Positions 12,525 to 23,968 of a stretch of 64,000 bases of DNA are shown here, one piece after another (positions within the stretch are counted from its first letter, which is position 1; the number at the start of each line of letters is the position of its first letter). A program made the translations under genes and the position numbers. A model generated the notes under the pieces. The model did no database searches. It was given only the letters and a program-made list of their open reading frames with translations, and was not told the origin of the DNA. Source of the stretch: Dallia pectoralis (lineage: Eukaryota > Chordata > Actinopteri > Esociformes > Umbridae); contig CM055736.1 of the NCBI GenBank assembly GCA_029465975.1, forward strand, positions 3,094,785 to 3,158,784. The letters run 5' to 3'.

Positions 12525-12960
12525 AGTGGGGGGATGAGGAAGAGACGAGAGAGGGGGATGAGAGGGGGATGAGGAAGAGATGGGAGAGGAAGAGGGGGAT
12601 GAGAGGGAGATAAGAGGGGGATGAGAGGGGCATGAGGAAGAGATGGGAGAGGAAGAGGGGGATGAGAGGGAGATGAGAGGGGGATGAGGAAGAGATGGGA
12701 GAGGAAGAGGGGGATGAGAGGGAGATGAGAGGGGGATGAGGAAGAGATGGGAGAGGAAGAGGGGGATGAGAGGGAGATGAGGAAGAGATGGGAGAGGAAG
12801 AGGGGGGTGAGAGGGAGATGAGAGGGGGATGAGGAAGAGATGGGAGAGGAAGATGAGGGAGACTGGGATGAGGAAGAGATGGGAGAGGAAGAGGGGGATG
12901 ATGAAGAGTTGGGAGAGGGAGATGAGAGAGGGAGAGGGGGGTGAAGGGTGTGAGAGAGAG
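12525..12960. repeat. Polypurine array (GATGAGAGGGGGATGAGGAA-type)
   Basis: The + strand is almost entirely G and A, built from a ~38-60 bp unit containing GAGGAAGAGATGGGAGAGGA and GGGGGATGAGAGGGAGATGA. The serine/proline-rich open frames on the - strand are translations of this tract, not genes. Purine strands of this kind can form triplex DNA. Confidence 0.92.
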
Positions 12961-14494
12961 ACATGAGAATGTGACAAACAGATACATCAAGGGAATATAT
13001 AAAGAGAAAGGGAGTGGGACAAAAAGGTAGAGACAGATCCAGTGAGGGAGTGAGAGAGAGAGTGAGTGAGAGTGAGTGAGAGAGTGAGTGAGCAGATGTG
13101 GGAGATCGAGAGAGCAACAGTTTGAATTGACTAACTCTTTATAAGGACCCTGTTATTTGACACGTTCTTATGTGGTACATAGATGGAGATCATGATTTGA
13201 GACAATCTCCCTTCTCATTGACCCACACCCTATAAAGGACCCATATGAATAAGGTTTACCAGACATTTGTCTAATGGCACTTCTGTGGGGAAGATGAATC
13301 ATCTGAAATGTTTGATGAAGCGTAATGGAGGAAGATGATGTTTGTGTCACCAAATGGTGTGAGGCCTGATGTTGAAAAAATAACAATATATATAACATTC
13401 ATTTTGCTTAAACTAACATATGACTTATGGAGATTTTCAATCTTCTATTCTATTCTAGCTGGCTGAATAATTCATTAAAAATAATGACAGCAAATGTTTA
13501 CACTTAGTAGGTAGGATGGGCACATTTTATATAACAGATCAAACACAGTTAATGGAAAAACGGCAGTCACAAACCGCGAAAGAAAAAAAAGAGCATTACA
13601 TTTATCCTGTTGTAGCGAGCTGGTACGCCTCAATAATTAGAATGCATAAATGATGTATTGGAACGGCCGTGAACAACCTCACACGCAGCTAATAGACTAA
13701 CCTAGCAGTATGAGACCAAGATGGCTTCCATGTAAGTAATAATTGTATTAATTTATTTTCAGAACACGGTGCACTGGAGCACCTCCTAAATGCCACGTCT
13801 TCTCCCCTGGAGACTCGCGTCCCGGCGTGTCCCGGCAATACTAATCAACCAGTAACACCACCAGCGGTGTGATGCACTTAGACATACGGATGTGTTCACA
13901 CATTGGGAGGCTTCAAATATCATTTCCTTTGTTAAGTTCCGGACACAAACTGAGCTGCAAGTTAAAAGCGAGGGTGTTTTGGCGAGTCGCGTGATGTATT
14001 TGTGCGCAACTAACAGCGAGTGAGACTCCAAAACTCCAAATTAACGTTGTGACCTCGGGTGCTTCGGAGATCTAGGCGGCCCTCTCCAGTGCACATGTAC
14101 AGCTACAGCATTTGTTCAATTTACACCTGCTGCTCTTCCACGAAAACACTCTTCTCAATCTTTCCATTTTCACATTTTCTAGAGACATTTTTATCCCATT
14201 TTCCCTTTAATTATATTAACTCGTCCTTCGTCATCACGAGCTGGAAAGATGACTTCAGAATATCAGTTTGATTATGAAAACGTTAAAATCAGGATAGCAT
14301 TTTTACGAAAGTGCTTTTGGATGAATTGAAGCACCTCGCTGATCCCAGGCATCAAGAGTCACATCCGCCCTCTGTCTCGCTCCCAGCATCTGCTCAAGCA
14401 TGCCGGAGATGTCCACAGACCCGTGTCCCTGTGTGAGGTTTTATTTCTCGTCCTCCAGATAGCAAGCTTGCGAGAAAGGGAATGATAGTGGGAG
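12961..14494. other. Mostly unique non-coding DNA
   Basis: There is a short (GTGA)-rich patch at 13040-13095. Beyond that I see no exon and no clear repeat. The short open frames at 13168-14271 have no recognisable features. Confidence 0.4.
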
Positions 14495-14556
14495 AGAAAG
14501 GGAGGGAGAGAGAGGGAGAGAGAGGGTGAGAGAGGGTGTGGAGGAGGCTGCAGATC

Positions 14557-16460
14557 CGTTTGTGAGACTGAGACAACAGGAAACAGAACTGGAGATGTGT
14601 CTGTGAGACTGAGAGAACAGGAAACAGAACTGGAGATGTGACTGTGAGACTGAGACAACAGGAAACAGAACTGGAGATGTGTCTGTGAGACTGAGACAAC
14701 AGGAAACAGAACTGGAGATGTGTCTGTGAGACTGAGACAACAGGAAACAGAACTGGAGATGTGACTGTGAGACTGAGACAACGGGAATAAGATAGAACTG
14801 GAGATGTGTCTGTGAGACTGAGACAACAGGAAACAGAACTGGAGATGTGACTGTGAGACTGAGACAACAGGAAACAGAACTGGAGATGTGTCTGTGAGAC
14901 TGAGACAACAGGAAACAGAACTGGAGATGTGTCTGTGAGACTGAGACAACAGGAAACAGAACTGGAGATGTGTCTGTGAGACAGAGACAACAGGAAACAG
15001 AACTGGAGATGTGTCTGTGAGACTGAGACAACAGGAAACAGAACTGGAGATGTGTCTGTGAGACTGAGACAACAGGAAACAGAACTGGAGATGTGTCTGT
15101 GAGACTGAGACAACAGGAAACAGAACTGGAGATGTGACTGTGAGACTGAGACAACAGGAAACAGAACTGGAGATGTGACTGTGAGACTGAGACAACAGGA
15201 AACAGAACTGGAGATGTGTCTGTGAGACTGAGACAACGGGAATAAGATAGAACTGGAGATGTGTCTGTGAGACTGAGACAACAGGAAACAGAACTGGAGA
15301 TGTGTCTGTGAGACAGAGACAACAGGAAACAGAACTGGATGATGTGACTGAGACAACAGGAAACAGAACTGGAGACTGAGACAACAGGAAACAGAACTGG
15401 AGATGTGTCTGTGAGACTGAGACAACAGGAAACAGAACTGGAGATGTGTCTGTGAGACTGAGACAACAGGAAACAGAACTGGAGATGTGACTGTGAGACT
15501 GAGACAACAGGAAACAGAACTGGAGATGTGACTGTGAGACTGAGACAACAGGAAACAGAACTGGAGATGTGACTGTGAGACTGAGACAACAGGAAACAGA
15601 ACTGGAGATGTGTCTGTGAGACTGAGACAACAGGAAACAGAACTGGAGATGTGACTGTGAGACTGAGACAACAGGAAACAGAACTGGAGATGTGTCTGTG
15701 AGACTGAGAGAACAGGAAACAGAACTGGAGATGTGTCTGTGAGACTGAGACAACAGGAAACAGAACTGGAGATGTGTATGTGAGACTGAGAGAACAGGAA
15801 ACAGAACTGGAGATGTGTCTGTGAGACTGAGAGAACAGGAAACAGAACTGGAGATGTGTCTGTGAGACTGAGACAACAGGAAACAGAACTGGAGATGTGT
15901 CTGTGAGACTGAGACAACAGGAAACAGAACTTGAGATGTGTCTGTGAGACTGAGAAAACAGGAAACAGAACTGGATATGTGACTGTGAGACTGAGAGAAC
16001 AGGAAACAGAACTGGAGATGTGTCTGTGAGACTGAGACAACAGGAAACAGAACTTGAGATGTGTCTGTGAGACTGAGAAAACATGAAACAGAACTGGAGA
16101 TGTGTCTGTGAGACTGAGAGAACAGGAAACAGAACTGGAGATGTGTCTGTGAGACTGAGACAACAGGAAACAGAACTGGAGATGTGTCTGTGAGACTGAG
16201 ACAACAGGAAACAGAACTTGAGATGTGTCTGTGAGACTGAGACAACAGGAAACAGAACTGGAGATGTGTCTGTGAGACTGAGACAACAGGAAACAGAACT
16301 GGAGATGTGTCTGTGAGACTGAGAAAACAGGAAACAGAACTGGAGATGTGACTGTGAGACTGAGACAACAGGAAACAGAACTGGAGATGTGTCTGTGAGA
16401 CTGAGACAACAGGAAACAGAACTTGAGATGTGTCTGTGAGACTGAGACAACAGGAAACAG
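14557..16460. repeat. 41-bp minisatellite, about 46 copies
   Basis: The unit consists of ACTGAGACAACAGGAAACAG, then AACTGGAGATGTGTCTGTGA, then G. Common variants are GTGACTGTGAG, GAGAGAACAG and AACTTGAG. Irregular copies sit near 14780 and 15237 (GGGAATAAGATAG) and near 15335-15385 (truncated). The complement has no stop in any frame and 41 is not a multiple of three. All three - frames therefore stay open for about 670 codons with the same cyclic serine-rich peptide. This is not a protein gene. Confidence 0.97.
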
Positions 16461-18949
16461 ATTTTCAAGATGGAAAAATTAGCTTTGAACGGTATGGTCC
16501 ATCAACAGAGCAGATGCAAATATATAGAAATGTCATATGAGATGATATTATGTACAGAAAAAACAAGGTGGAATTACCTGAGCGATATTGGCCCAGGTGT
16601 GAAAAACGTTGTTGTCCAGCACACTAAATAACTACGGGCGTCATTGAACCCCATTGTCTGTGACCAATCGCTAGCTTTAGTTGTTGATTATTCACTCACA
16701 TCGCTGTATGGAGGTATTGGTCCACCCCTCCACACGGACGGGTTTCAACACAGTGGGTTATTAAACTCCAGTTGGTCCTGCCAGATATAAATTGGGTTTA
16801 GGTCTGAGCAGTCACTAGGCCGTTCTGAGAGGTAATCTGGTCGGCTTTTGGTCCATTCAGATGTAGATTTGCTTATGCGTTTGAATCATTTTCTTGCTGA
16901 ATAACACGGGTACACTTCAGCTTTATCTCACGGATGAATGATCAGGTATTCTCCTTTAGAATTGCTCTATTCAGAGCAGAATTCGTCGTTCGTTTAACAG
17001 TGGAAAGTGTTCTGGGCTCCAGAGAGCAAACTATTTTCATAACGTTACCACTACCATGCAGACCGTTGATCTGGGCATACTAATATAAAATGCAGTGTTT
17101 GGTGATTTGCCAGAAAACACATCGCTGTCTTTGTGTTCCTGACAGAAGAGAGGATGAAAGGATCCAAAGGGTCCGAAAGCCTTTCGAACAAACGTAGTTA
17201 CAATCACCTTTTAACAGACTCACTATACAATGAAACTTGGGATTCAAAGTAGAAACACATTCTGAAGTATTTTCCCACATAGTTTTCAGTCCGCAGCTCT
17301 TCATAGACGTGAACTTTCTATACACATCACATTATCACTATTGTATGTTTTAAAGTTACCAAATAGTATGGCTTCATAGGATATGTAACAGCTTGTACTA
17401 ACTTCTGGTTAAATAATACACATTGTAGGACTGTTGACTGTTCAAATCCACCCTGCAGCAGTACATGTGCCCCGGAGGGAGGAGCTTAAACTGCTGGGCG
17501 ATGCTATCTCACATTACATTTTAAATATATTTATTTTTCAACTATTGAAAAGGATCAACAAAACGAGCGTTTAAAGCTGCTTTGTTATCTTGATATTAAT
17601 ATGGTTACAGACTCAAGTAAACATGTTATATTGCCTAAAGCAATATGTTTCGACTGCCGTGAATCAAAGGTCATATTTTGCTATTTCCCACAATACATGT
17701 GCTCTCTGATGATGTAGACAGGCTCTCCTTTAATGACTCTATACTTGTACAAAACGAAACGAACAAGACTGTGTGAAAAGGTGGTACGACTGATGAAATA
17801 AACTGCGATGTGTATCATTGCTTTAGAGTGAACCTAGCTTCTTCCCTGAGTATTTAATACTGGGTGGTGCTCCGTTTACACTGTGCTGTACACAGAAAAC
17901 ATCAGTGTGAACCGGGCCAGAACCGCTAAACAACCGGGAGACTTTTCATCAAAATCCCTCTAACCTGTAAAGACAATATTAACTCCACGGTTACATGTGC
18001 CTTTCCTCAACAAGCCGCGAGCGATTCTGAAGCAGAAGGCGATCGTAACGGAGTCAGGCGTTGTTACAGGTTTTCGCTCATATCAGGACGTGTGCGGAAC
18101 AGGATAATTTTGGCCTGGTTCGATGCTGCTGTTAATTGCTTTTCGCACTTGTCTCATCAGGCAGATGTTGTGGTGGGAGGGGAGTCCAGACAAGTGCTGA
18201 TTTTGGAAGTACGTCGCTTCTTGCTTCATATATTCAGTCAGCTTTTGGGTGGGAGGGGTTTCTTGAAGTGGAACTGACAGCGTTTTAATAACGTGTCAGA
18301 TTCATTTCTTTAAATGTTGAAACATGCCCCCAGTAAGTGCATGACTTTGTAACACTTTCCTGACAAGCGATCACATAGACGTGGGCATTTTCCCGTCTCT
18401 GTGCTTTACTAGTATGTTGGTGAATGGCATGGACTAAAGGACTCTGAGATCCTCGCAAAAGCTTGAAAATGACAGTGAATACTTTAAATATGTTTAGATC
18501 ACAGAAGTGCTCTCATATTACGGGTAAATGTTCATAATATGATTGGTCAAATCCAGGCTCTCTCTTTAAGAAACAGGAAATGTGTTTCCGATGTTTATCG
18601 ATGCACATTACTTTGATTTATATTACTACATGTTTTAGAGGACACATTTTAACTGTTCTACTAGCATAAATGTCCAGAAGATGCTGATTAATAGTTAATT
18701 TAATTGAATTCAGTTTTGTAAACACTCGAGGCAGGAATCTACCCACTGCCCGTTTAATGTGGCTAGGTAAATCTGTTGGCTAGGTACTGCTATCTTATAA
18801 CAGAGGTAATTATCACAATGCATATCCTAAATAAGGACGATTCTGGATTTATATAGAGCATACATTATTCTATGGTTTGGTGTTATTTGCAGGCATGAGA
18901 AAAAGTTAGTACTGCTGGTTAAGCTGTCCAGGAATGTCTTGAAGTGACC
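16461..18949. other. Unique non-coding DNA, about 2.5 kb
   Basis: I see no exon, RNA gene or recognisable mobile element. This is one of the longer low-repeat stretches in the window and may hold intronic regulatory sequence, but no motif stands out. Confidence 0.4.
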
Positions 18950-20308
18950 ACACATAGAGTGTAGTGTGTGGGGGGAAAAGCTGCTCCACATAGAGCGTAG
19001 TGTGTGGGGGAAAAGCTTCTCCCCATAGAGCGTAGTGTGTGGGGGAAAAGCTGCTCCCCATAGAGCATAGTGTGTGGGGGAAAAGATGCTCCACATAGAG
19101 CGTAGTGTGTGGGGGAAAAGCTGCTCCACATTGAGCGTAGTGTGTGGGGGAAAAGCTGCTCCACATAGAGCGTAGTGTGTGGGGGAAAGCTGCTCCCCAT
19201 AGAGCGTAGTGTGTGGGGGAAAAGCTGCTCCACATAGAGCGTAGTGTGTGGGGGAAAAGCTGCTCCCCATAGAGCGTAGTGTGTGGGGGAAAAGCTGCTC
19301 CACATAGAGCGTAGTGTGTGGGGATAAAGCTGCTCCACATAGAGCGTAGTGTGTGGGGGAAAATGCTGCTTCACATAGAGCTTAGTGTGTGGGGGAAAAG
19401 CTGCTCCACATTGAGCGTAGTGTGTGGGGGAAAAGCTGCTCCACATAGAGCGTAGTGCGTGGGGGAAAAGCTGCTCCATATAGAGCGTAGTGCGTGGGGG
19501 AAAAGCTGCTCCACATAGAGCGTAGTGTGTGGGGGAAAAGCTGCTCCACATAGAGCGTAGTGCGTTGGGGAAAAGCTGGTCCACATAGAGCGTAGTGTGT
19601 GGGGGAAAAGCTGATCCACATAGAGCGTAGTGTGTGGGGGAAAAAGCTGCTCCACATAGAGCGTGGTGTGTGGGGGAAAAGCTGCTCCACATAGAGCGTA
19701 GTGTGTGGGGGAAAAATCTGCTCCACATAGAGCGTAGTGTGTGGGGGAAAAGCTGCTCCACATAGAGCGTAGTGTGTGGGGAAAAAAGCTGCTACACATA
19801 GAGCTTAGTGTGTGGGGGAAAAAGCTGCTCCACATAGAGCGTAGTGTGTCGGGGAAAAGCTGCTCCACATAGAGCGTAGTGTGTGGGGGAAAAAGCTGCT
19901 CCACATAGAGCGTAGTGTGTGGGGAAAAGCTGCTCCACATAGAGCGTAGTGTGTTGGGGAAAAGCTGCTCCCCATAGAGCGTAGTGTGTGGGGGAAAAAG
20001 CTGCTCCTCATAGAGCGTAGTGTGTGGGGGAAAAGCTGCTCCACATAGAGCGTAGTGTGTGGGGGAAAAGCTGCTCCACATAGAGCGTAGTGTGTGGGGG
20101 AAAAAGCTGCTCCACATAGAGCGTAGTGTATGGGGGAAAAGCTGCTCCACATAGAGCGTGGTGTATGGGGGAAAAGCTGCTCCACATAGAGCGTAGTGTG
20201 TTAGGGAAAAGCTGCTCCACATAGAGCGTAGTGTGTGGGGGAAAAGCTTCTCCACATAGAGCGTAGTGTGTGGGGGAAAAGCTGCTCCACATAGAGCGTA
20301 GTGTGTGC
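18950..20308. repeat. 35-bp minisatellite, about 39 copies
   Basis: The unit consists of AGAGCGTAGTGTGTGGGGGA and AAAGCTGCTCCACAT. Copies vary from 34 to 36 bp through the length of the G and A runs. Variants include CCCCAT for CCACAT, GTGCGT for GTGTGT and ATTGAG for ATAGAG. The cysteine- and histidine-bearing open frames on the - strand are repeat translations. Confidence 0.97.
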
Positions 20309-20484
20309 TTCATTCATAGCAAGACACCGTAGAATTTGGGTACAGGGACCAGGTCCATTGCCAAAATGAAATGGATCAGTTTGGCTTCAGCGAATCCGTT
20401 TGCAAACCATTTGTATGTGAACAAAACAGTATTCCCTGCTTGGTAAAATCAGTGGCGTTTCGGCTGTGTATGTGACAGCGTTTC

Positions 20485-20518
<34 letters not shown>

Positions 20519-20720
20519 TGTGTGTCTGTGTTTCTGTGTGGGTGCACAGCACTGTAGTTATGTGGGGCACACGTTATGTTATCCTCCATGTTGCGCTAGA
20601 TTACCTCCGACCCTGGTGTGTATTGAGACCAATGTGTTGTCAATGATCCTGCTTGTTCAGTCAAATGGCAGAGGCACACACACACACACACACACGCTGA
20701 TACACAACACATTTAATACG
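20309..20720. other. Spacer between two minisatellites, with GT and CA tracts
   Basis: A (GT)n tract lies at about 20486-20540 and a (CA)n tract at 20676-20696, in otherwise unique sequence. No exon is seen. Confidence 0.7.
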
Positions 20721-22178
20721 GTCCTCCTCTCAACCTGCCTCGCTCTGTGGTCCTCCTCTCGACCTGCCTCGCTCTGTGGTCCTCCTCTCGACCTGCCTCG
20801 CTCTGTGGTCCTCCTCTCGACCTGCCTCGCTCTGTGGTCCTCCACTCGACCTGCCTTGCTCTGTGGTCCTCCTCTCTACCTGCCTCGCTCTGTGGTCCTC
20901 CTCTCGGCCTGCCTCGCTCTGTGGGCCTCCTCTCGACCTGCCTCGCTCTGTGGGCCTCCTCTCAACTTGCCTCGCTCTGTGGGCCTCCTCTAGACCTGCC
21001 TCGCTCTGTGGTCCTCCTCTCGACCTGCCATGCTCTGTGGTCCTCCTCTCTACCTACCTCGCTCTGTGGTCCTCCTCTCGACCTGCCTCGCTCTGTGGTC
21101 CTCCTCTCGACCTGCCTCGCTCTGTGGTCCTCCTCTCTACCTGCCTCGCTCTGTGGTCCTCCTCTCGACCTGCCTCGCTCTGTGGTCCTCCTCTCGACCT
21201 GCCTCGCTCTGTGGTCCTCCTCTCGACCTGCCTCGCTCTGTGGTCCTCCTCTCGACCTGCCTCGCTCTGTGGTCCTCCTCTCGACCTGCCTGGCTCTGTG
21301 GTCCTCCTCTCGACCTGCCTCGCTCTGTGGTCCTCCTCTCGACCTGCCTCGCTCTGTGGTCCTCCTCTCGACCTGCCTCGCTCTGTGGTCCTCCACTCGA
21401 CCTGCCTCGCTCTGTGGTCCTCCTCTCTACCTGCCTCGCTCTGTGGTCCTCCTCTCGGCCTGCCTCGCTCTGTGGGCCTCCTCTCGACCTGCCTCGCTCT
21501 GTGGGCCTATTCTCAACTTGCCTCGCTCTGTGGGCCTCCTCTAGACCTGCCTCGCTCTGTGGTCCTCCTCTCGACCTGCCATGCTCTGTGGTCCTCCTCT
21601 CTACCTACCTCGCTCTGTGGTCCTCCTCTCGACCTGCCTCGCTCTGTGGTCCTCCTCTCGACCTGCCTCGCTCTGTGGTCCTCCTCTCGACCTGCCTCGC
21701 TCTGTGGTCCTCCTCTCGACCTGCCTCGCTCTGTGTCCTCCACTCGACCTGCCTCGCTCTATGGTCCTCCTCTCGACCTGCCTCGCTCTGTGGTCCTCCT
21801 CTCTACCTGCCTCGCTCTCTGGTCGTCCTCTCAACCTGCCTCGCTCTGTGGTCCTCCTCTCGACCTGCCTCGCTCTGTGGTCCTCCTCTCGACCTGCCTC
21901 GCTCTGTGGTCCTCCTCTCGACCTGCCTCGCTCTGTGGTCCTCCTCTCGACCTGCCTCGCTCTGTGGTCCTCCTCTCGAACTGCCTCGCTCTGTGGTCCT
22001 CCTCTTGGCCTGCCTCGCTCTGTGGTCCTCCTCTCGGCCTGCCTCGCTCTGTGGTCCTCCTCTCGACCTGCCTCGCTCTGTGGTCCTCCTCTCAACCTGC
22101 CTCGCTCTGTGGTCCTCCTCTCGACCTGCCTCGCTCTGTGGTCCTCCTCTCAACCTGCTTCGCTCTGTGGTCCTCCTC
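20721..22178. repeat. 29-bp minisatellite, about 50 copies, with higher-order structure
   Basis: The unit consists of GTCCTCCTCTCGACCTGCCT and CGCTCTGTG. Marked variants (CCACTCGACC, CTCTAGACC, CTCAACTTGCC, GCCATGCTC, GTGGGCC) recur in the same order 551 bp apart, for example TAGACCTGCC at 20991 and 21542. 551 is 19 x 29, so a block of 19 units has been duplicated. The long open frames on both strands are repeat translations. Confidence 0.97.
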
Positions 22179-22529
22179 CGACTGCAGTCAGCGATTCATT
22201 GAGGCATTAAGGGAAAACGATTCTCCTGATGGTGCCCAGGTCGTGAGTATCAGGAGATCTGCAGATAGGGAAGTGTTAGATCGGAGACAGAGCGTGTCTC
22301 TGTTTCTCTTGTCTGCGTATCAGCGTGTGTACATCTCAGTATGTGCGCTTCACGTGCGCCTCTTCAGGGCATGAAGCTGTGTCAGTCACAGCTGTTTGTT
22401 GGACAGAAGCAGCGGAGGGAATTAGCTTGTGGTCTAGGGACCGATCGATTGATGTGCGGCTGGTTGGGAGACAGGGGTTGGAATATTCCCATCAGACTGG
22501 GAGAACAACAGAGCATCGGAATTCTCATT
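22179..22529. other. Unique spacer
   Basis: No exon or repeat is recognised. The open frame of the 29-bp array simply runs on into this sequence. Confidence 0.4.
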
Positions 22530-22912
22530 GGGATCTCCTCCTCCCTCCCTCCCTCCTCCCGTCCCTCCTCCCTTCTACCTCCCTTCTCCCACCTCCCTTC
22601 GCCCCTCCCTCCTCCCTCCGCCCCTCTCTCCTCCCTTCTCCAGTCCCACCTCCCTCCTCTGTTCTCCCTGCTCCCTCCTCCCTTATCCCGTCTCTCCTCC
22701 CTCCTCCCTTCTCCCTCCTCCCTTATCCCGTCCCTTCTCCCTCCTCCCTCCCCCTCCGCCCCTCTCTCCTTCCTTCTCCCGTCCCACCTCCCTCCTCCCT
22801 TCTCCCTCCTCCCGTCCCTTCTCCCTCCTCCCTCCGCCCCTCTCTCCTCCCTTCTCCCGTCCCACCTCCCTTCTCCCGTCTCTCCTCCCACCTCCCTTCT
22901 TCCTCCCTCCTT
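22530..22912. repeat. Polypyrimidine tract (CCCTCCTCCCTTCTCC-type)
   Basis: The + strand is nearly all C and T, with diffuse repeats of CTCCCTCCTCCCTTCTCCC. Open frames on both strands are low-complexity artefacts. Confidence 0.93.
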
Positions 22913-23968
22913 GATTCAGTTGTATGAGTCTGCTCCGATGTGACTCAATAAGAGTTCCTGCTGTTTTCAGTCCTCAGTACTTCATATAATTGTCACCAGG
23001 TGCTGACAATTATGCCGCCCCCCCCCCCGTTCTCCCGGCACCTCACTCAGGTCCTGATGATTTGATATCGAGAGAGACAAACCCCATTTGTCTGAAGGGC
23101 ACAATCTCCCAATAGTTCCCCGGGCATCCCAGGAAGAACACTAAACGTCAGTCAAACCACAGTGTTCTGCAAAATTGTGTTCGATTGTGCGGTGACAGTG
23201 GAATATTGTGATGGCCGCATCACATTGGGATCAACAGGGCGGAAAAACCTCTCCTTTTTTCTCGTTCTCTTTTCGCTCCTTTTATCTGTTATGACTTGAA
23301 GCAGATGTCATTAATACGAATACATCAAATCAAAACTGAGCTTTTTGCTGTCAGGATTTTTTCCCGGTAAGCTCTGCTGGGGCTTGAGTTGCTCCAGAGA
23401 GAGAGAGAGTTTGTAGGCCCCATGGAAAACATGACAACACTGCTGACATTGTCTTCACGTTCCCAGGGCGGCTGATTTCTGCATGTGTCTAAGTTGAGAG
23501 CTTTGCTGCCTGGCCGCTGGCTCTGAACCTGCTTATTTTCAACCACAATCGAGACGTTGCTTCAATGTGGTTTTCCATAAAACTGAAGACAAAATGGCAA
23601 CCGAACTTTCACTGCTTTATACAAGCCTACATGTCATGTACACCCAGACAACCAAACTAATGCGGTTACAAGCTAATTAGCCGCATGCAAGAACGCCATT
23701 GATTATTAAATGAGTCATTTCATGAATTCCCTTTCAAACCGTACTTTGTTTAAAACGTATTTAGGTTATGCCATTTCAGCACATCAAAAATGGGTTTTCT
23801 CTGTGGTGGAAAACAAACACAGACCAATAAAATTAAGATACCAGTGAACCTTTATCCATATATGAACTTATCCCCGAGGAAACCTTCACATCCAAATGCT
23901 TTAAGTTACCTCCCGATGAGAAGCCATGAATATGGTTTAATCCTGTTGGTAATGGAATGTTAAAACCC
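22913..23968. other. Unique non-coding DNA with a C homopolymer
   Basis: A run of about 11 C lies near 23017-23028. I see no exon or named repeat otherwise. Confidence 0.45.

Noticed and set aside
14359..16468. Three overlapping - strand open frames of about 670 codons
   Set aside because: All are frame rotations of the same 41-bp repeat.
20747..22374. 532-codon + strand open frame and arginine-rich - strand frames
   Set aside because: These are translations of the 29-bp minisatellite running on into flanking sequence.
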